This document shows, in pieces, positions 9,080 to 16,941 of a DNA stretch of 64,000 nt. A program made the position numbers and the translations under genes. The stretch lies in assembly GCF_000716715.1 (NCBI RefSeq), contig NZ_JNYJ01000001.1:372001-436000 (forward strand), in the 5' to 3' direction. The first letter of the stretch is position 1. Each line of letters begins with the position of its first letter. The notes under the pieces are model-generated. The model was given only the letters and a program-made list of their open reading frames with translations. It was not told the DNA's origin and searched no databases. Source of the DNA: Dactylosporangium aurantiacum (GTDB taxonomy: Bacteria > Actinomycetota > Actinomycetes > Mycobacteriales > Micromonosporaceae).

Positions 9080-10132
9080 GTGTACTGGCAGGCATTCCGG
9101 GCCGCCCCGGAGGCGTTGATCGTGCTCGACGCCGCCGGGGTGGTCCGGCTCGCCAGTAGCGCCGCGGAGACGCTCTTCGACCGGGCCACCGCCGACCTCG
9201 TCGGACGCCGCGTCGACGACCTGCTCGTCAGCGACCCGCGGGCCGCCCTCGACGCGTCCGCCGTCGAGGGCGAGCCGGTGTACACGACCTCGGCGATCCG
9301 CCGCCCGGACGGCACGCAGCTGCCGGTCGACGTGCGGCTGCGCACGCTGCCCGGCGACCCGAGCGGGCTGGTCGTGCTCGCCGTGGACGACCAGGGCTCC
9401 GGCGGGATGTCCCGGGCCAGCCTCGAGCACCGGGTGGCCCGGCTGCAGCAGGCCGGGGTCGCGCAGGAGCAGGCGCTCGGCGACGTCATCCTCGCCCAGG
9501 AGCGGGAGCGGGCCCGCATCGCCGCCGGGGTGCACGACGACAGCCTGCAGGTGATCACCGCGGCGATGCTGCGGCTGCAGCACCTGCGCCGGCGGCTGCG
9601 CGAGCCGCGCGACCTGGAGCTGCTGGGCAAGCTGGAGGACAGCCTCGCCCTGGCCGCCGACCGGTTGCGGCGGCTGATCTTCGACTTCCGGCCGCCGAAG
9701 CTGACCAGCGACGGCCTCGCCGCGGCCACCCGCGACCTGCTCGACGGGCTCGCCGAGGACCACTCGCTCGCCGTGCACCTGCAGGACCGGCTGGGCGACG
9801 AACCGCCGCTGCCCACCCGGCTGCTGCTGTTCAGGATGCTGCAGGAGGCCGTCGCCAACGTCGGCAAGCACGCCGACGCCGACGAGTGCACCGTCATCCT
9901 CGGCGAGCAGGACGACGGCTACCTGGTGCGGGTCGTCGACGACGGCATCGGCACCGAGCACGCCGAGAGTGACTTCGAGACCCGGGCCGGGCACCTCGGC
10001 CTGGTCCTGATGCGGGAGCGGGCGGCCCTGGCCGGCGGCTGGTTCCGCATCAGCAGCGTCGCCGGCAGCGGCACCACCGTCACGTTCTGGGTGCCGCGCG
10101 GCGCCGACCTGCAATCCAAAGGAGCCGCCTGA
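9080..10132 (+). CDS. PAS-domain sensor histidine kinase (NarL/DesK type)
   Basis: Soluble kinase of 350 residues. Residues 1-105 form a PAS fold; a short coiled linker leads to the HisKA_3 motif RERARIAAGVHDDSLQ with His152 as probable phosphosite. HATPase_c motifs QEAVANVGKHA, VDDGIG and GHLGLVLMRERA follow. Asp153-Asp154 follow the His, as in other members of the class. GTG 9080 lies 5 bp after the previous stop with GGAGA upstream; the stop overlaps the regulator gene (TGATG). Its place inside a glycan operon suggests control of that operon or of the GH5 gene. Confidence 0.92.
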   Translation: MYWQAFRAAPEALIVLDAAGVVRLASSAAETLFDRATADLVGRRVDDLLVSDPRAALDASAVEGEPVYTTSAIRRPDGTQLPVDVRLRTLPGDPSGLVVLAVDDQGSGGMSRASLEHRVARLQQAGVAQEQALGDVILAQERERARIAAGVHDDSLQVITAAMLRLQHLRRRLREPRDLELLGKLEDSLALAADRLRRLIFDFRPPKLTSDGLAAATRDLLDGLAEDHSLAVHLQDRLGDEPPLPTRLLLFRMLQEAVANVGKHADADECTVILGEQDDGYLVRVVDDGIGTEHAESDFETRAGHLGLVLMRERAALAGGWFRISSVAGSGTTVTFWVPRGADLQSKGAA

Positions 10133-10791
10133 TGCGCTACCGCGTGCTGATCGTCGAGGACCACCAGGTGGTCGCCGAAGGCCTCGCCGCCCTGCTCAAC
10201 GAGCACCCCGAGCTGCGCGTCGTCGCGATCGCCGGCGGCGTGGGGGAGGTCGAGCACCTCGCCGACGTCGAACGGGTCGACGTGGTGCTGTGCGACTACT
10301 GGCTGCCCGACGGCACCGGACCGGAGGCGGTCGCCGCCCTGCGGGCGCACCTGCCGGACGTGGCCGTCGTGTTCCTCAGCGCCGACAACAGCGACGAGGT
10401 GGTCCTCGCCGCCCTGGAGGCCGGTGCCGCCGGGTACCTGGTGAAGAGCGCCGGCGGCGCCGACGTCGCCGACGCGGTCCGCCGGGCGATCGACGGGGAG
10501 ATCCTGGTGCCGGCCCGCCAGCTGGCGAAGCTGCTCGCCCGGCGGCGGGAGCGCTCGCACCGCTCCGCGGAGCACGCCCGGCGGCTGGACAGCCTGACGC
10601 CGCGGGAGCGGCAGATCCTCAACCTGATGACCTCCGGCATGGACAACCGCGACATCGCCCGGGAGCTGAGCATCAGCTACACCACGGTGCGCAGCCACGT
10701 GCGGCACCTGCTGTCCAAGATGGGTGCCCGCTCGAAGCTCGAGGCGGTCGTCCGGGCGGCGGACTGGGACGCTCCTACGGTCGCGCCATGA
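10132..10791 (+). CDS. LuxR/NarL-family response regulator
   Basis: Cognate regulator for the PAS kinase, 219 residues. The receiver domain has E9-D10, phosphoacceptor D55 in LCDYWLPDGTG and the conserved Lys in GYLVKSA. The HTH region reads LTPRERQILNLM and TTVRSHVRHLLSKM. Its first base overlaps the kinase stop. The next sizeable gene is the GH5 glycosidase, preceded by three 24-bp-spaced repeats that may be its target. Confidence 0.93.
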   Translation: MRYRVLIVEDHQVVAEGLAALLNEHPELRVVAIAGGVGEVEHLADVERVDVVLCDYWLPDGTGPEAVAALRAHLPDVAVVFLSADNSDEVVLAALEAGAAGYLVKSAGGADVADAVRRAIDGEILVPARQLAKLLARRRERSHRSAEHARRLDSLTPRERQILNLMTSGMDNRDIARELSISYTTVRSHVRHLLSKMGARSKLEAVVRAADWDAPTVAP

Positions 10792-10838
10792 CCGTCTCCG
10801 CCAATTGCGCCATGCCCGTCCCGTCCGATCGCACCATG
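10782..10838 (+). repeat. Three direct repeats at exact 24-bp spacing upstream of GH5 gene
   Basis: The 9-mer YGCRCCATG occurs at 10782-10790, 10806-10814 and 10830-10838, and the following bases of units one and two are also similar (CCGTC blocks). The array starts inside the last codons of the response regulator gene and runs toward the GH5 promoter. A 26-codon ORF (10788-10868) overlaps the regulator stop as ATGA; I do not call it a gene. The regular spacing, near two helical turns, suits cooperative regulator binding. Confidence 0.45.
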
Positions 10839-10931
10839 AACAATTCGGACATTCGTACGCTGAACTGAAATTTCCCGTTCCGTAATGTTTTGACCTGCCC
10901 GACGTCGTCGTACGTGAGGACAGGTCAGAAG

Positions 10932-12140
10932 TTGAAGCGTTCCCGTCTCGTGTGGCTGAGCGCCACCCTGGCGCTCGCCGCCGCCGTCACCGCCGGTGGT
11001 GTCGCCCTGTACCACTCCGCCGAGAAGAAGGCGGACGGCCCGCACGCCGCCGGCCAGCAGCTGCGGCTGCCGCTGCACACCGCCGGCAACCGGATCGTGG
11101 ACGCCTCCGGCGCCACGGTCACCTTCACCGGCGTCAACTGGTTCGGCCTCGAGACCAACACGTTCGCCCCGCACGGGCTGTGGTCCCGGTCGCTGGACGA
11201 CATGCTCGACCAGATGGCGGCGCAGGGGTTCAACTCCGTGCGCCTGCCGTTCAGCAACGAGCTGTTCGACGCCACCGCCAAGCCCAACGGCGTGGACTAC
11301 AAGCTCAACCCCACCCTGGAGGGCCTCACCGGCCCGCAGATCATGGACCGGGTCGTCGAGGGCATCACCAAGCGCGGCATGATGGTGATCCTCGACCGGC
11401 ACCGGCCGACCTCGCAGGGCCAGAGCAACCTCTGGTACACCGACAAGGTCAGCGAGGAGCGCTGGATCTCCGACTGGAAGATGCTCGCCAAGCGCTACCG
11501 CGACAACTCCCTCGTCGTCGGCGCCGACCTGCACAACGAGCCGCACGGCGAGGCCACCTGGGGCACCGGCGGGGAGAAGACCGACTGGCGGGCCGCCGCG
11601 GAGCGGGCCGGCAACGCGATCCTCGCGGAGAACCCGAACTGGCTGATCGTCGTGGAGGGCATCGAGTCCTACGACGGCGACGGGTACTGGTGGGGCGGCA
11701 ACCTGCAGGGCGCGGCCAAGGACCCGGTCCGGCTGTCCGACCAGTCCAAGCTGGTCTACTCCGCGCACGACTACAGCCCCAAGGTGTGGTCGCAGCGCTG
11801 GTTCACCGACCCCGCGTTCCCGGCCAACATGCCGGCCCTGTGGGACAAGCAGTTCGGTTACCTCGTCAAGAACAACGTCGCGCCGGTGCTCATGGGCGAG
11901 TTCGGCGGCCGGTCCGTCGCCGAGACCGACGCCCAGGGCAACAAGGACCTCGAGGGCATCTGGCAGCGGCACCTCATCGCGTACCTGAAGGAGCACGGGC
12001 TCAGCTACACGTACTGGTCCTGGAACCCCAACTCCGGCGACACCGGCGGGATCCTGAAGGACGACTGGAAGACCGTCGACCAGGCCAAGATGGACCTGCT
12101 CAAGTCCTACCAGTCGGCGCCGGCGGCGAAGAAACCGTAG
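10932..12140 (+). CDS. Secreted or membrane-anchored glycoside hydrolase family 5 (cellulase-like)
   Basis: About 402 residues, probably a beta-glycanase acting outside the cell. A basic N-terminus and hydrophobic segment (7-27) form a signal peptide or anchor. The GH5 (beta/alpha)8 barrel shows the acid/base Glu203 in DLHNEP and nucleophile Glu323 in LMGEFGG, with FTGVNWFGLET near the start as in family 5. TTG 10932 is chosen because AGGACAGG precedes it and the signal peptide starts there; GTG 10914 and TTG 10890 are in-frame alternatives. Its closeness to a processive GT2 resembles exopolysaccharide loci in which a hydrolase trims the nascent chain; the role here is inferred. Confidence 0.88.
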   Translation: MKRSRLVWLSATLALAAAVTAGGVALYHSAEKKADGPHAAGQQLRLPLHTAGNRIVDASGATVTFTGVNWFGLETNTFAPHGLWSRSLDDMLDQMAAQGFNSVRLPFSNELFDATAKPNGVDYKLNPTLEGLTGPQIMDRVVEGITKRGMMVILDRHRPTSQGQSNLWYTDKVSEERWISDWKMLAKRYRDNSLVVGADLHNEPHGEATWGTGGEKTDWRAAAERAGNAILAENPNWLIVVEGIESYDGDGYWWGGNLQGAAKDPVRLSDQSKLVYSAHDYSPKVWSQRWFTDPAFPANMPALWDKQFGYLVKNNVAPVLMGEFGGRSVAETDAQGNKDLEGIWQRHLIAYLKEHGLSYTYWSWNPNSGDTGGILKDDWKTVDQAKMDLLKSYQSAPAAKKP

Positions 12141-12153
12141 CCGTCCGTCAATG

Positions 12154-12192
12154 GGCCCTCCCCACACTGTTATGTTCAGCGTGGGGAGGGCC
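12154..12192 (+). promoter_or_regulatory. Perfect 12-bp hairpin covering the Shine-Dalgarno of the next gene
   Basis: Left arm 12154-12165 and right arm 12181-12192 are perfect reverse complements with a 15-nt loop. The right arm contains the purine-rich GGGGAGGG that ends 4 bp before ATG 12195. If transcribed as RNA, the ribosome site of the hydrolase gene is buried. It could equally be a terminator for the GH5 gene, though no T-run follows. Confidence 0.55.
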
Positions 12193-12194
12193 TC

Positions 12195-13091
12195 ATGGCT
12201 GTTCGGGAGCTGGACACGACGGTCGGTGACCTGCGGGCGGTCATCGCCGTGCCCGCCGCGCCGCCGCGGGCGGGACTCGTGCTGGTCGACGGCTCCGGCC
12301 CCGCGACCAGGCACGAATGGGGCACGGTCCCGGGGCACCTCGCCGGGCTCGGCGTCGCCACGCTGCGGCACGACAAGCCCGGCTGCGGCGGCTCACCCGG
12401 CGACTGGCGCGCCCAGACCTTCGCCGACCGGGCCGAGGAGTCCCTCGCCGCCCTCGCCACCCTGCGCGCCGAGACCGGCGTCGAGCGCGCCGGCCTCATC
12501 GGCTACAGCCAGGGCGGGTGGGTCACGCTGCTGGCCGCCACCGGCCGGCCCGACGCCGTCGACTTCGTGGTCACCGTGTCCGGGCCCGCGGTCGGCGTCG
12601 CCGAACAGGAGCGGGTCCGCACCGAGCGGATGCTGCGCCGGCTCGGGCACCCGCCGGCGGTCGTCGACGAGGCGATGCGCTGGGTGGACGAGCGCGCCGC
12701 CCGCCTCGCCGTCGGCGACCCGCCCGCGCAGATCCTCGCCGCGCAGGACCGCCACGCCGGCCGGCCGTGGCACGCCGCGGTGGCCGCCGCCCCGTACGAC
12801 ACGGTGGAGACCCTCGCGTTCCTCGCCCGGGCGCTGCGCTTCGACCCGGCCGCCCTGATCCCGCACCTGCGCTGCCCGATCCTCGCCCTGTACGGCGCCG
12901 CCGACGAGCTCGTCCCGGTCGAGCGCAGCGTCGCGGTGCTCGCCGAGCGGCTGCCCGGGCTGCACCGCGGGCGCAACGCGGTGGCCGTCCTGCCCGGCGC
13001 GGATCACATGCTGCACGTCGCGGAGGGTGAGCACGCACCCGCGTTCCTGCCGATGCTCGGGGCGTTCCTCGACCTCGTGGCGCTGTCGTAG
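12195..13091 (+). CDS. Alpha/beta hydrolase (dienelactone hydrolase/esterase-like)
   Basis: Cytoplasmic hydrolase of 298 residues with no signal peptide. Catalytic triad visible: Ser105 in the nucleophile elbow GYSQGG, Asp in YGAADELVP and His in ADHMLH. An oxyanion motif DGSGP lies at 32-36, and a lid-like helical insert occupies about 125-215. Substrate unknown. It starts 54 bp after the GH5 stop; its ribosome site lies in a hairpin, so its expression may be separately controlled. Confidence 0.88.
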   Translation: MAVRELDTTVGDLRAVIAVPAAPPRAGLVLVDGSGPATRHEWGTVPGHLAGLGVATLRHDKPGCGGSPGDWRAQTFADRAEESLAALATLRAETGVERAGLIGYSQGGWVTLLAATGRPDAVDFVVTVSGPAVGVAEQERVRTERMLRRLGHPPAVVDEAMRWVDERAARLAVGDPPAQILAAQDRHAGRPWHAAVAAAPYDTVETLAFLARALRFDPAALIPHLRCPILALYGAADELVPVERSVAVLAERLPGLHRGRNAVAVLPGADHMLHVAEGEHAPAFLPMLGAFLDLVALS

Positions 13092-13121
13092 CGCATCGAA
13101 CCGGGCCTTCTCCCGGACTTG

Positions 13122-13138
13122 TGTGGCCTGCCCACATA
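13122..13138 (-). promoter_or_regulatory. Candidate operator, site 1 of a shared 17-bp element
   Basis: On the minus strand this reads TATGTGGGCAGGCCACA. The octamer TATGTGGG also occurs upstream of the second ABC importer (18099) and of the SDR gene (27940). It lies 95 bp before the start of the first importer operon. The binding protein is unknown; the GAF/PucR-type regulator at 25201 is the local candidate. Confidence 0.4.
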
Positions 13139-13232
13139 GCTCCGTGCCCGACGCCACTCCTAGCGTGTGCGAACACCGCCAGCAGGCGCTGGCCTTAACA
13201 AGGCGTTCACACAGGGCTCATACGGAGGAAGC

Positions 13233-14444
13233 GTGATTCGGCAGACGAGTGCGCCGCGGCGGCTACTGCTCGCGGCGCTCGGCATGAGTATCGCGGCGGC
13301 GTTCACGTCCGCCTGCAGCAGTCCCCAGGAGGCGGCGCAGGAGCCCGCCGGGGACAGCACCCCGATCAAGGTGGGCCTGGTGTACTCGCAGACGGGTGCC
13401 CTGGCCGGCTACGGCAAGCAGTACATCGAGGGCTGGAAGGCGGGCCTCGCCTACGCCACGAAGGGCACCGGCAAGGTCGGCAACCGGCCCGTCGAGGTCA
13501 AGGAGGTCGACGACGCCGGCGACCCGGCGAAGGCCGTCTCCGCCGCGAAGGACCTCATCGGCCAGGGGTACAAGATCATCGCCGGGAGCACCGGCTCGGC
13601 CGTCGCGGGCCAGGTCGCGCCCCTCGCGGCGCAGAACAAGGTCCTGTTCGTCTCCGGCCCGGCCGCGTCCGACGCGGTCACCGGCGTCAACAAGTACACC
13701 TTCCGCTCCGGCCGCCAGTCCTACCAGGACGTCCTCGCGGCCAAGTCCTACCTGTCGGCGCCCACCGGCAAGAAGGTCCTCGTGTTCGCCCAGGAGGGCA
13801 CCTTCGGCAAGTCCAACGCCGACGCGGTGAAGGCCGTCATCGGCGGCGCCGGCGCCACCGTGGAGAACCTGTTCGTCCCGGCCAGCGCCACCGAGTTCAC
13901 CGGCTTCGCGGCGCAGGCCAAGAACGCGAAGGCCGACATGATCTTCGTGGCGTGGGCCGGCACCACCGCCCCGGCCATGTGGCAGGCCCTCGACCAGCAG
14001 GGCGTGCTCGGCTCGACCATGGTCGTCACCGGCATCGACCAGCGGGCGTCCTGGGCCACGTTCGGCGCGGCCGGCGGCAAGCTGTCGCTGCTCGCGCACT
14101 ACTTCGACGGCGCCAGCGACAACGAGGCCACCGCCGCGCTGCGCAAGGGCGTCGAGGGCGGCAAGCTCGACCTGTTCCACCCCGACGGCTTCACCGCCGC
14201 GCAGATGGTCGTGCGGGCGGCCGGCGAGGGCGGCGACGACGTGGACAAGATGGTCACCGCCCTGGAGGGCTGGAGCTTCGACGGCGTCAAGGGCAAACTG
14301 ACCGTCCGCAAGGAGGACCACGCCCTGCTGCAGCCGATGTTCCAGGGCAAGTTCTCCGGCTCCGGCGCCGAGCTGAAGCCGGAGCTCGTGAAGGCGATCG
14401 ACCCGGCCGACGCGGCACCGCCGGTCGTGCAGATGAAGGGCTGA
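13233..14444 (+). CDS. ABC importer solute-binding lipoprotein (LivK-type, system 1)
   Basis: Extracytoplasmic receptor of 403 residues, Peripla_BP_6 family, which captures branched-chain amino acids, amides or short organic acids. A signal peptide ends in the lipobox FTSAC with Cys28 as lipidation site. GTG 13233 is chosen because GGAGGAA lies 3 bp upstream and the signal peptide starts there; GTG 13167 in frame would add 22 residues before it. It heads a K-G-F-H-M operon. Substrate cannot be inferred from sequence alone. Confidence 0.93.
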   Translation: MIRQTSAPRRLLLAALGMSIAAAFTSACSSPQEAAQEPAGDSTPIKVGLVYSQTGALAGYGKQYIEGWKAGLAYATKGTGKVGNRPVEVKEVDDAGDPAKAVSAAKDLIGQGYKIIAGSTGSAVAGQVAPLAAQNKVLFVSGPAASDAVTGVNKYTFRSGRQSYQDVLAAKSYLSAPTGKKVLVFAQEGTFGKSNADAVKAVIGGAGATVENLFVPASATEFTGFAAQAKNAKADMIFVAWAGTTAPAMWQALDQQGVLGSTMVVTGIDQRASWATFGAAGGKLSLLAHYFDGASDNEATAALRKGVEGGKLDLFHPDGFTAAQMVVRAAGEGGDDVDKMVTALEGWSFDGVKGKLTVRKEDHALLQPMFQGKFSGSGAELKPELVKAIDPADAAPPVVQMKG

Positions 14445-14447
14445 GGC

Positions 14448-15248
14448 TTGTCCCCCCGAAGCAACGCACCGGCGGCCGGGGCGGTTGACGCCCCGGCCAC
14501 CGGCCTGCTGTCCACCAGGCGGCTGACCTGGAAGATCGGCGAGGTGGCGATCGTCGACCACGTGTCGATCGACCTGGCCGAGGGCGAGTTCCTCGCCGTC
14601 ATCGGCCCCAACGGCGCCGGCAAGACGTCGCTGTTCAACCTGATCTCCGGGCTGCGCCGGCCGACGGACGGCTCGGTCACCCTCGCCGGGCACGACATCA
14701 CCCGGCTGGCGCCGCACCGGCGGGCCCGCCGCGGCCTCGGCCGCACGTTCCAGTCCTCGTCGGTGTTCGGCTCGCTCACCGTCGCCGCGAACGTGCGCCT
14801 GGCCGTGCAGGCCCGCCGCGGCGGGTCGGTCCGGCCGTTCCCGCTGCCGCGCGCCGACCGGGACATCGCCGAGCGCGCCGAGCGGGTCCTGTGGCGGGTC
14901 GGCCTCGACCACCGCGCCGGCACCCTGGCCGGCACCCTCGCCCACGGCGAGAAACGCAAGCTGGAGATCGCGCTGCTGCTGGCCGGCGAGCCGAAGGTGC
15001 TGCTGCTGGACGAGCCGATGGCCGGCGTCAGCGCCGAGGACGTGCCGGGCCTGGTCGCGCTGATCAAGACGCTGACCCGCGACGAGCGGCGCAGCGTGCT
15101 CATGGTGGAGCACCACATGGACGTGGTCCTGGACCTGGCGGACCGGGTCGCGGTCATGCACCACGGGGCACTGCTGATCTGCGACACCCCGGACGTCGTC
15201 ATGGCCGACCGGACCGTCCAGGAGGCGTACCTGGGGGAGAAGCTGTGA
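14448..15248 (+). CDS. ABC importer ATPase (LivG-type, system 1)
   Basis: ATP-binding subunit of 266 residues. Walker A GPNGAGKT at 53-60, Q-loop region RTFQSS, Walker B VLLLDEP and switch His in VEHHMD are present. The signature reads LAHGEKRKLE instead of LSGGQ, as is usual for LivG-type subunits. TTG start 3 bp after the binding-protein stop. A 22-residue N-terminal extension (Ala/Pro-rich) precedes the ATPase fold. Confidence 0.92.
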   Translation: MSPRSNAPAAGAVDAPATGLLSTRRLTWKIGEVAIVDHVSIDLAEGEFLAVIGPNGAGKTSLFNLISGLRRPTDGSVTLAGHDITRLAPHRRARRGLGRTFQSSSVFGSLTVAANVRLAVQARRGGSVRPFPLPRADRDIAERAERVLWRVGLDHRAGTLAGTLAHGEKRKLEIALLLAGEPKVLLLDEPMAGVSAEDVPGLVALIKTLTRDERRSVLMVEHHMDVVLDLADRVAVMHHGALLICDTPDVVMADRTVQEAYLGEKL

Positions 15249-15331
15249 GCGGCCAGCGCAGCGGCTCGGGCCGCGAACCGGAGGCTCAGGTGTGGCTCGC
15301 GGCGGCGCCGGAGCGAAGCGGAGGTGACGCT

Positions 15332-16057
15332 GTGAGCCAGCCAATTCTGGACATATCCGACCTGTCGGTCAAGGTGGGCGGGTCGCACATCCTGCAGGGC
15401 GTCACGTTCGCCGTGCAGCCGCAGGGCGTCACCGCGCTGCTCGGCCGCAACGGCGTCGGCAAGACCACCACCCTGAAGGCCGTGCTGGGCCTGATGCCGC
15501 GGGCCGCGGAGATCACCGGCCGGGTCGGCTTCGACGGTGCCGCCATCACCCGGCAGCCGACGTTCCGGCTGGTCCGCCAGGGCCTGGGCTACGTGCCCGA
15601 GGACCGCGGCGTGTTCGCCGGGCTCACCGTCGCGGAGAACCTTCGGCTCGCCGAGCGGGCCGGCACCGCCCCGGACTACGACACCGTGCACGGGCTGTTC
15701 CCGGAGCTGCGCAAGCGGGCCCGGCAGCGGGCCGGCACCCTGTCCGGCGGCCAGCAGCAGATGCTGGCGATCGGCCGGGTCCTGCTCAACCCCAACCGGC
15801 TGCTGCTCATCGACGAGCCGACGAAGGGTCTCGCCCCGAAGGTCGTCACCGAGGTCGCCGCCGCCCTGGAGGCGGTCGCGGCCGTGGTGCCGATGCTGCT
15901 CGTCGAGCAGAACCTCGCCGTCGTGCGGCGGATGGCCCGGCACGCCGTCGTCATCGCCAACGGCCGGGTCGCGTACACCGGCGCCGCCGGCGACCTGCTG
16001 GACTACACCGAGAAGACCAAGGCGCTGCTCGGCGTCGGCAAGGGGGACCACGCATGA
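15332..16057 (+). CDS. ABC importer ATPase (LivF-type, system 1)
   Basis: Second ATPase of the importer, 241 residues: Walker A GRNGVGKT at 38-45, canonical signature LSGGQQQ, Walker B LLLIDEPTKG and switch His replaced by Gln in VEQN, the LivF norm. GTG 15332 is supported by GGAGGT 7 bp upstream. GTG 15245, which overlaps the LivG stop, and GTG 15290 are in frame but would add Ser/Gly-rich residues outside the fold. Ends in a 4-bp overlap with the permease gene. Confidence 0.92.
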   Translation: MSQPILDISDLSVKVGGSHILQGVTFAVQPQGVTALLGRNGVGKTTTLKAVLGLMPRAAEITGRVGFDGAAITRQPTFRLVRQGLGYVPEDRGVFAGLTVAENLRLAERAGTAPDYDTVHGLFPELRKRARQRAGTLSGGQQQMLAIGRVLLNPNRLLLIDEPTKGLAPKVVTEVAAALEAVAAVVPMLLVEQNLAVVRRMARHAVVIANGRVAYTGAAGDLLDYTEKTKALLGVGKGDHA

Positions 16058-16941
16058 GCACCGTTGTGCTGTTGACCTTGACGGGGCTGGGGCTGGCCGC
16101 CCTGTACTTCCTGGTCGCCTCCGGTCTGGCGCTGGTGTTCGGCCTCGCCGACGTGCTGAACTTCGCGCACGGGCTGTTCCTGTCCGTCGGCGCGTACGGC
16201 ACCTGGTGGGCCGCCGGCAACCTCCCCGGCGCCGGGGCGTCCGGCTGGGGCTTCGTCCTCGCCGTCGCGTTCGGCGTGGTGTGCGGCACCGCCGTGGCCG
16301 CGCTCGTCGAGCTGGTCCTCATCCGGCCCCTGTACTCCCGCACGATCGAGCAGGTCCTGGTCACCGTCGGGCTGTCGCTGGCCGGGGTGGCGCTGCTGCA
16401 GGCCTCCTGGGGCGCCGACCCGCGCACCTACCCGCGGCCGCGGTGGACGCAGGAGCTCACCGAGGTCGCCGGCGCCCGCGTGCCCAACGACCGGTTCCTG
16501 CTCATCGGCGCGGCCGTGGTCGTGCTCGCCGGGCTGCTCGCCTTCCTCAAGTACACCCGCATCGGCCTGGTGATCCGCGCCGGCGTCGAGGACCGGTCCA
16601 TGGTCACCGCCCTCGGCATCGACGTGCGGCGCGCCTTCACGCTCGTCTTCGCGATCGGTGGCGCCGCCGCCGCCCTGGCCGGGGCGCTCGGCGGGGTCTA
16701 CGCCGGCTCGATCTCCCCGACCGGCGGCAGCTCGCTGCTCATCTTCGGCTTCATCGTCGTGGTCATCGGCGGCATGGGCTCCGTCGTCGGCGCCGCGTAC
16801 GCCGCCGTCGCGGTCGGGCTGCTGCAGCAGTTCGTCAACTACACCTCCCCGGGCCTCGGCGACATCTGCGTGGTCGCGCTCCTCGCGATCGTGCTGCTCG
16901 TGCGCCCGCAGGGGATCACCGGAAAGGTCGCCACCTCATGA
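16054..16941 (+). CDS. ABC importer permease (LivH-type, system 1)
   Basis: Polytopic permease of 295 residues with about eight membrane helices. The family motif FGLADVLNFAHG sits in the first third, and the cytoplasmic coupling region includes RAGVEDRSMVTALGID. ATG overlaps the LivF stop (ATGA), and its own stop overlaps the LivM start in the same way, so the membrane pair is made in equal amounts. Confidence 0.93.
   Translation: MSTVVLLTLTGLGLAALYFLVASGLALVFGLADVLNFAHGLFLSVGAYGTWWAAGNLPGAGASGWGFVLAVAFGVVCGTAVAALVELVLIRPLYSRTIEQVLVTVGLSLAGVALLQASWGADPRTYPRPRWTQELTEVAGARVPNDRFLLIGAAVVVLAGLLAFLKYTRIGLVIRAGVEDRSMVTALGIDVRRAFTLVFAIGGAAAALAGALGGVYAGSISPTGGSSLLIFGFIVVVIGGMGSVVGAAYAAVAVGLLQQFVNYTSPGLGDICVVALLAIVLLVRPQGITGKVATS

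Noticed and set aside
10788..10868. 26-codon ORF overlapping the response regulator stop
   Set aside because: Not called as a gene: no ribosome site beyond coupling and no recognisable product; recorded as a finding instead.
12141..12194. Simple terminator for the GH5 gene
   Set aside because: Stem is strong but no T-run follows and the right arm is the next gene's ribosome site; annotated as regulatory instead.
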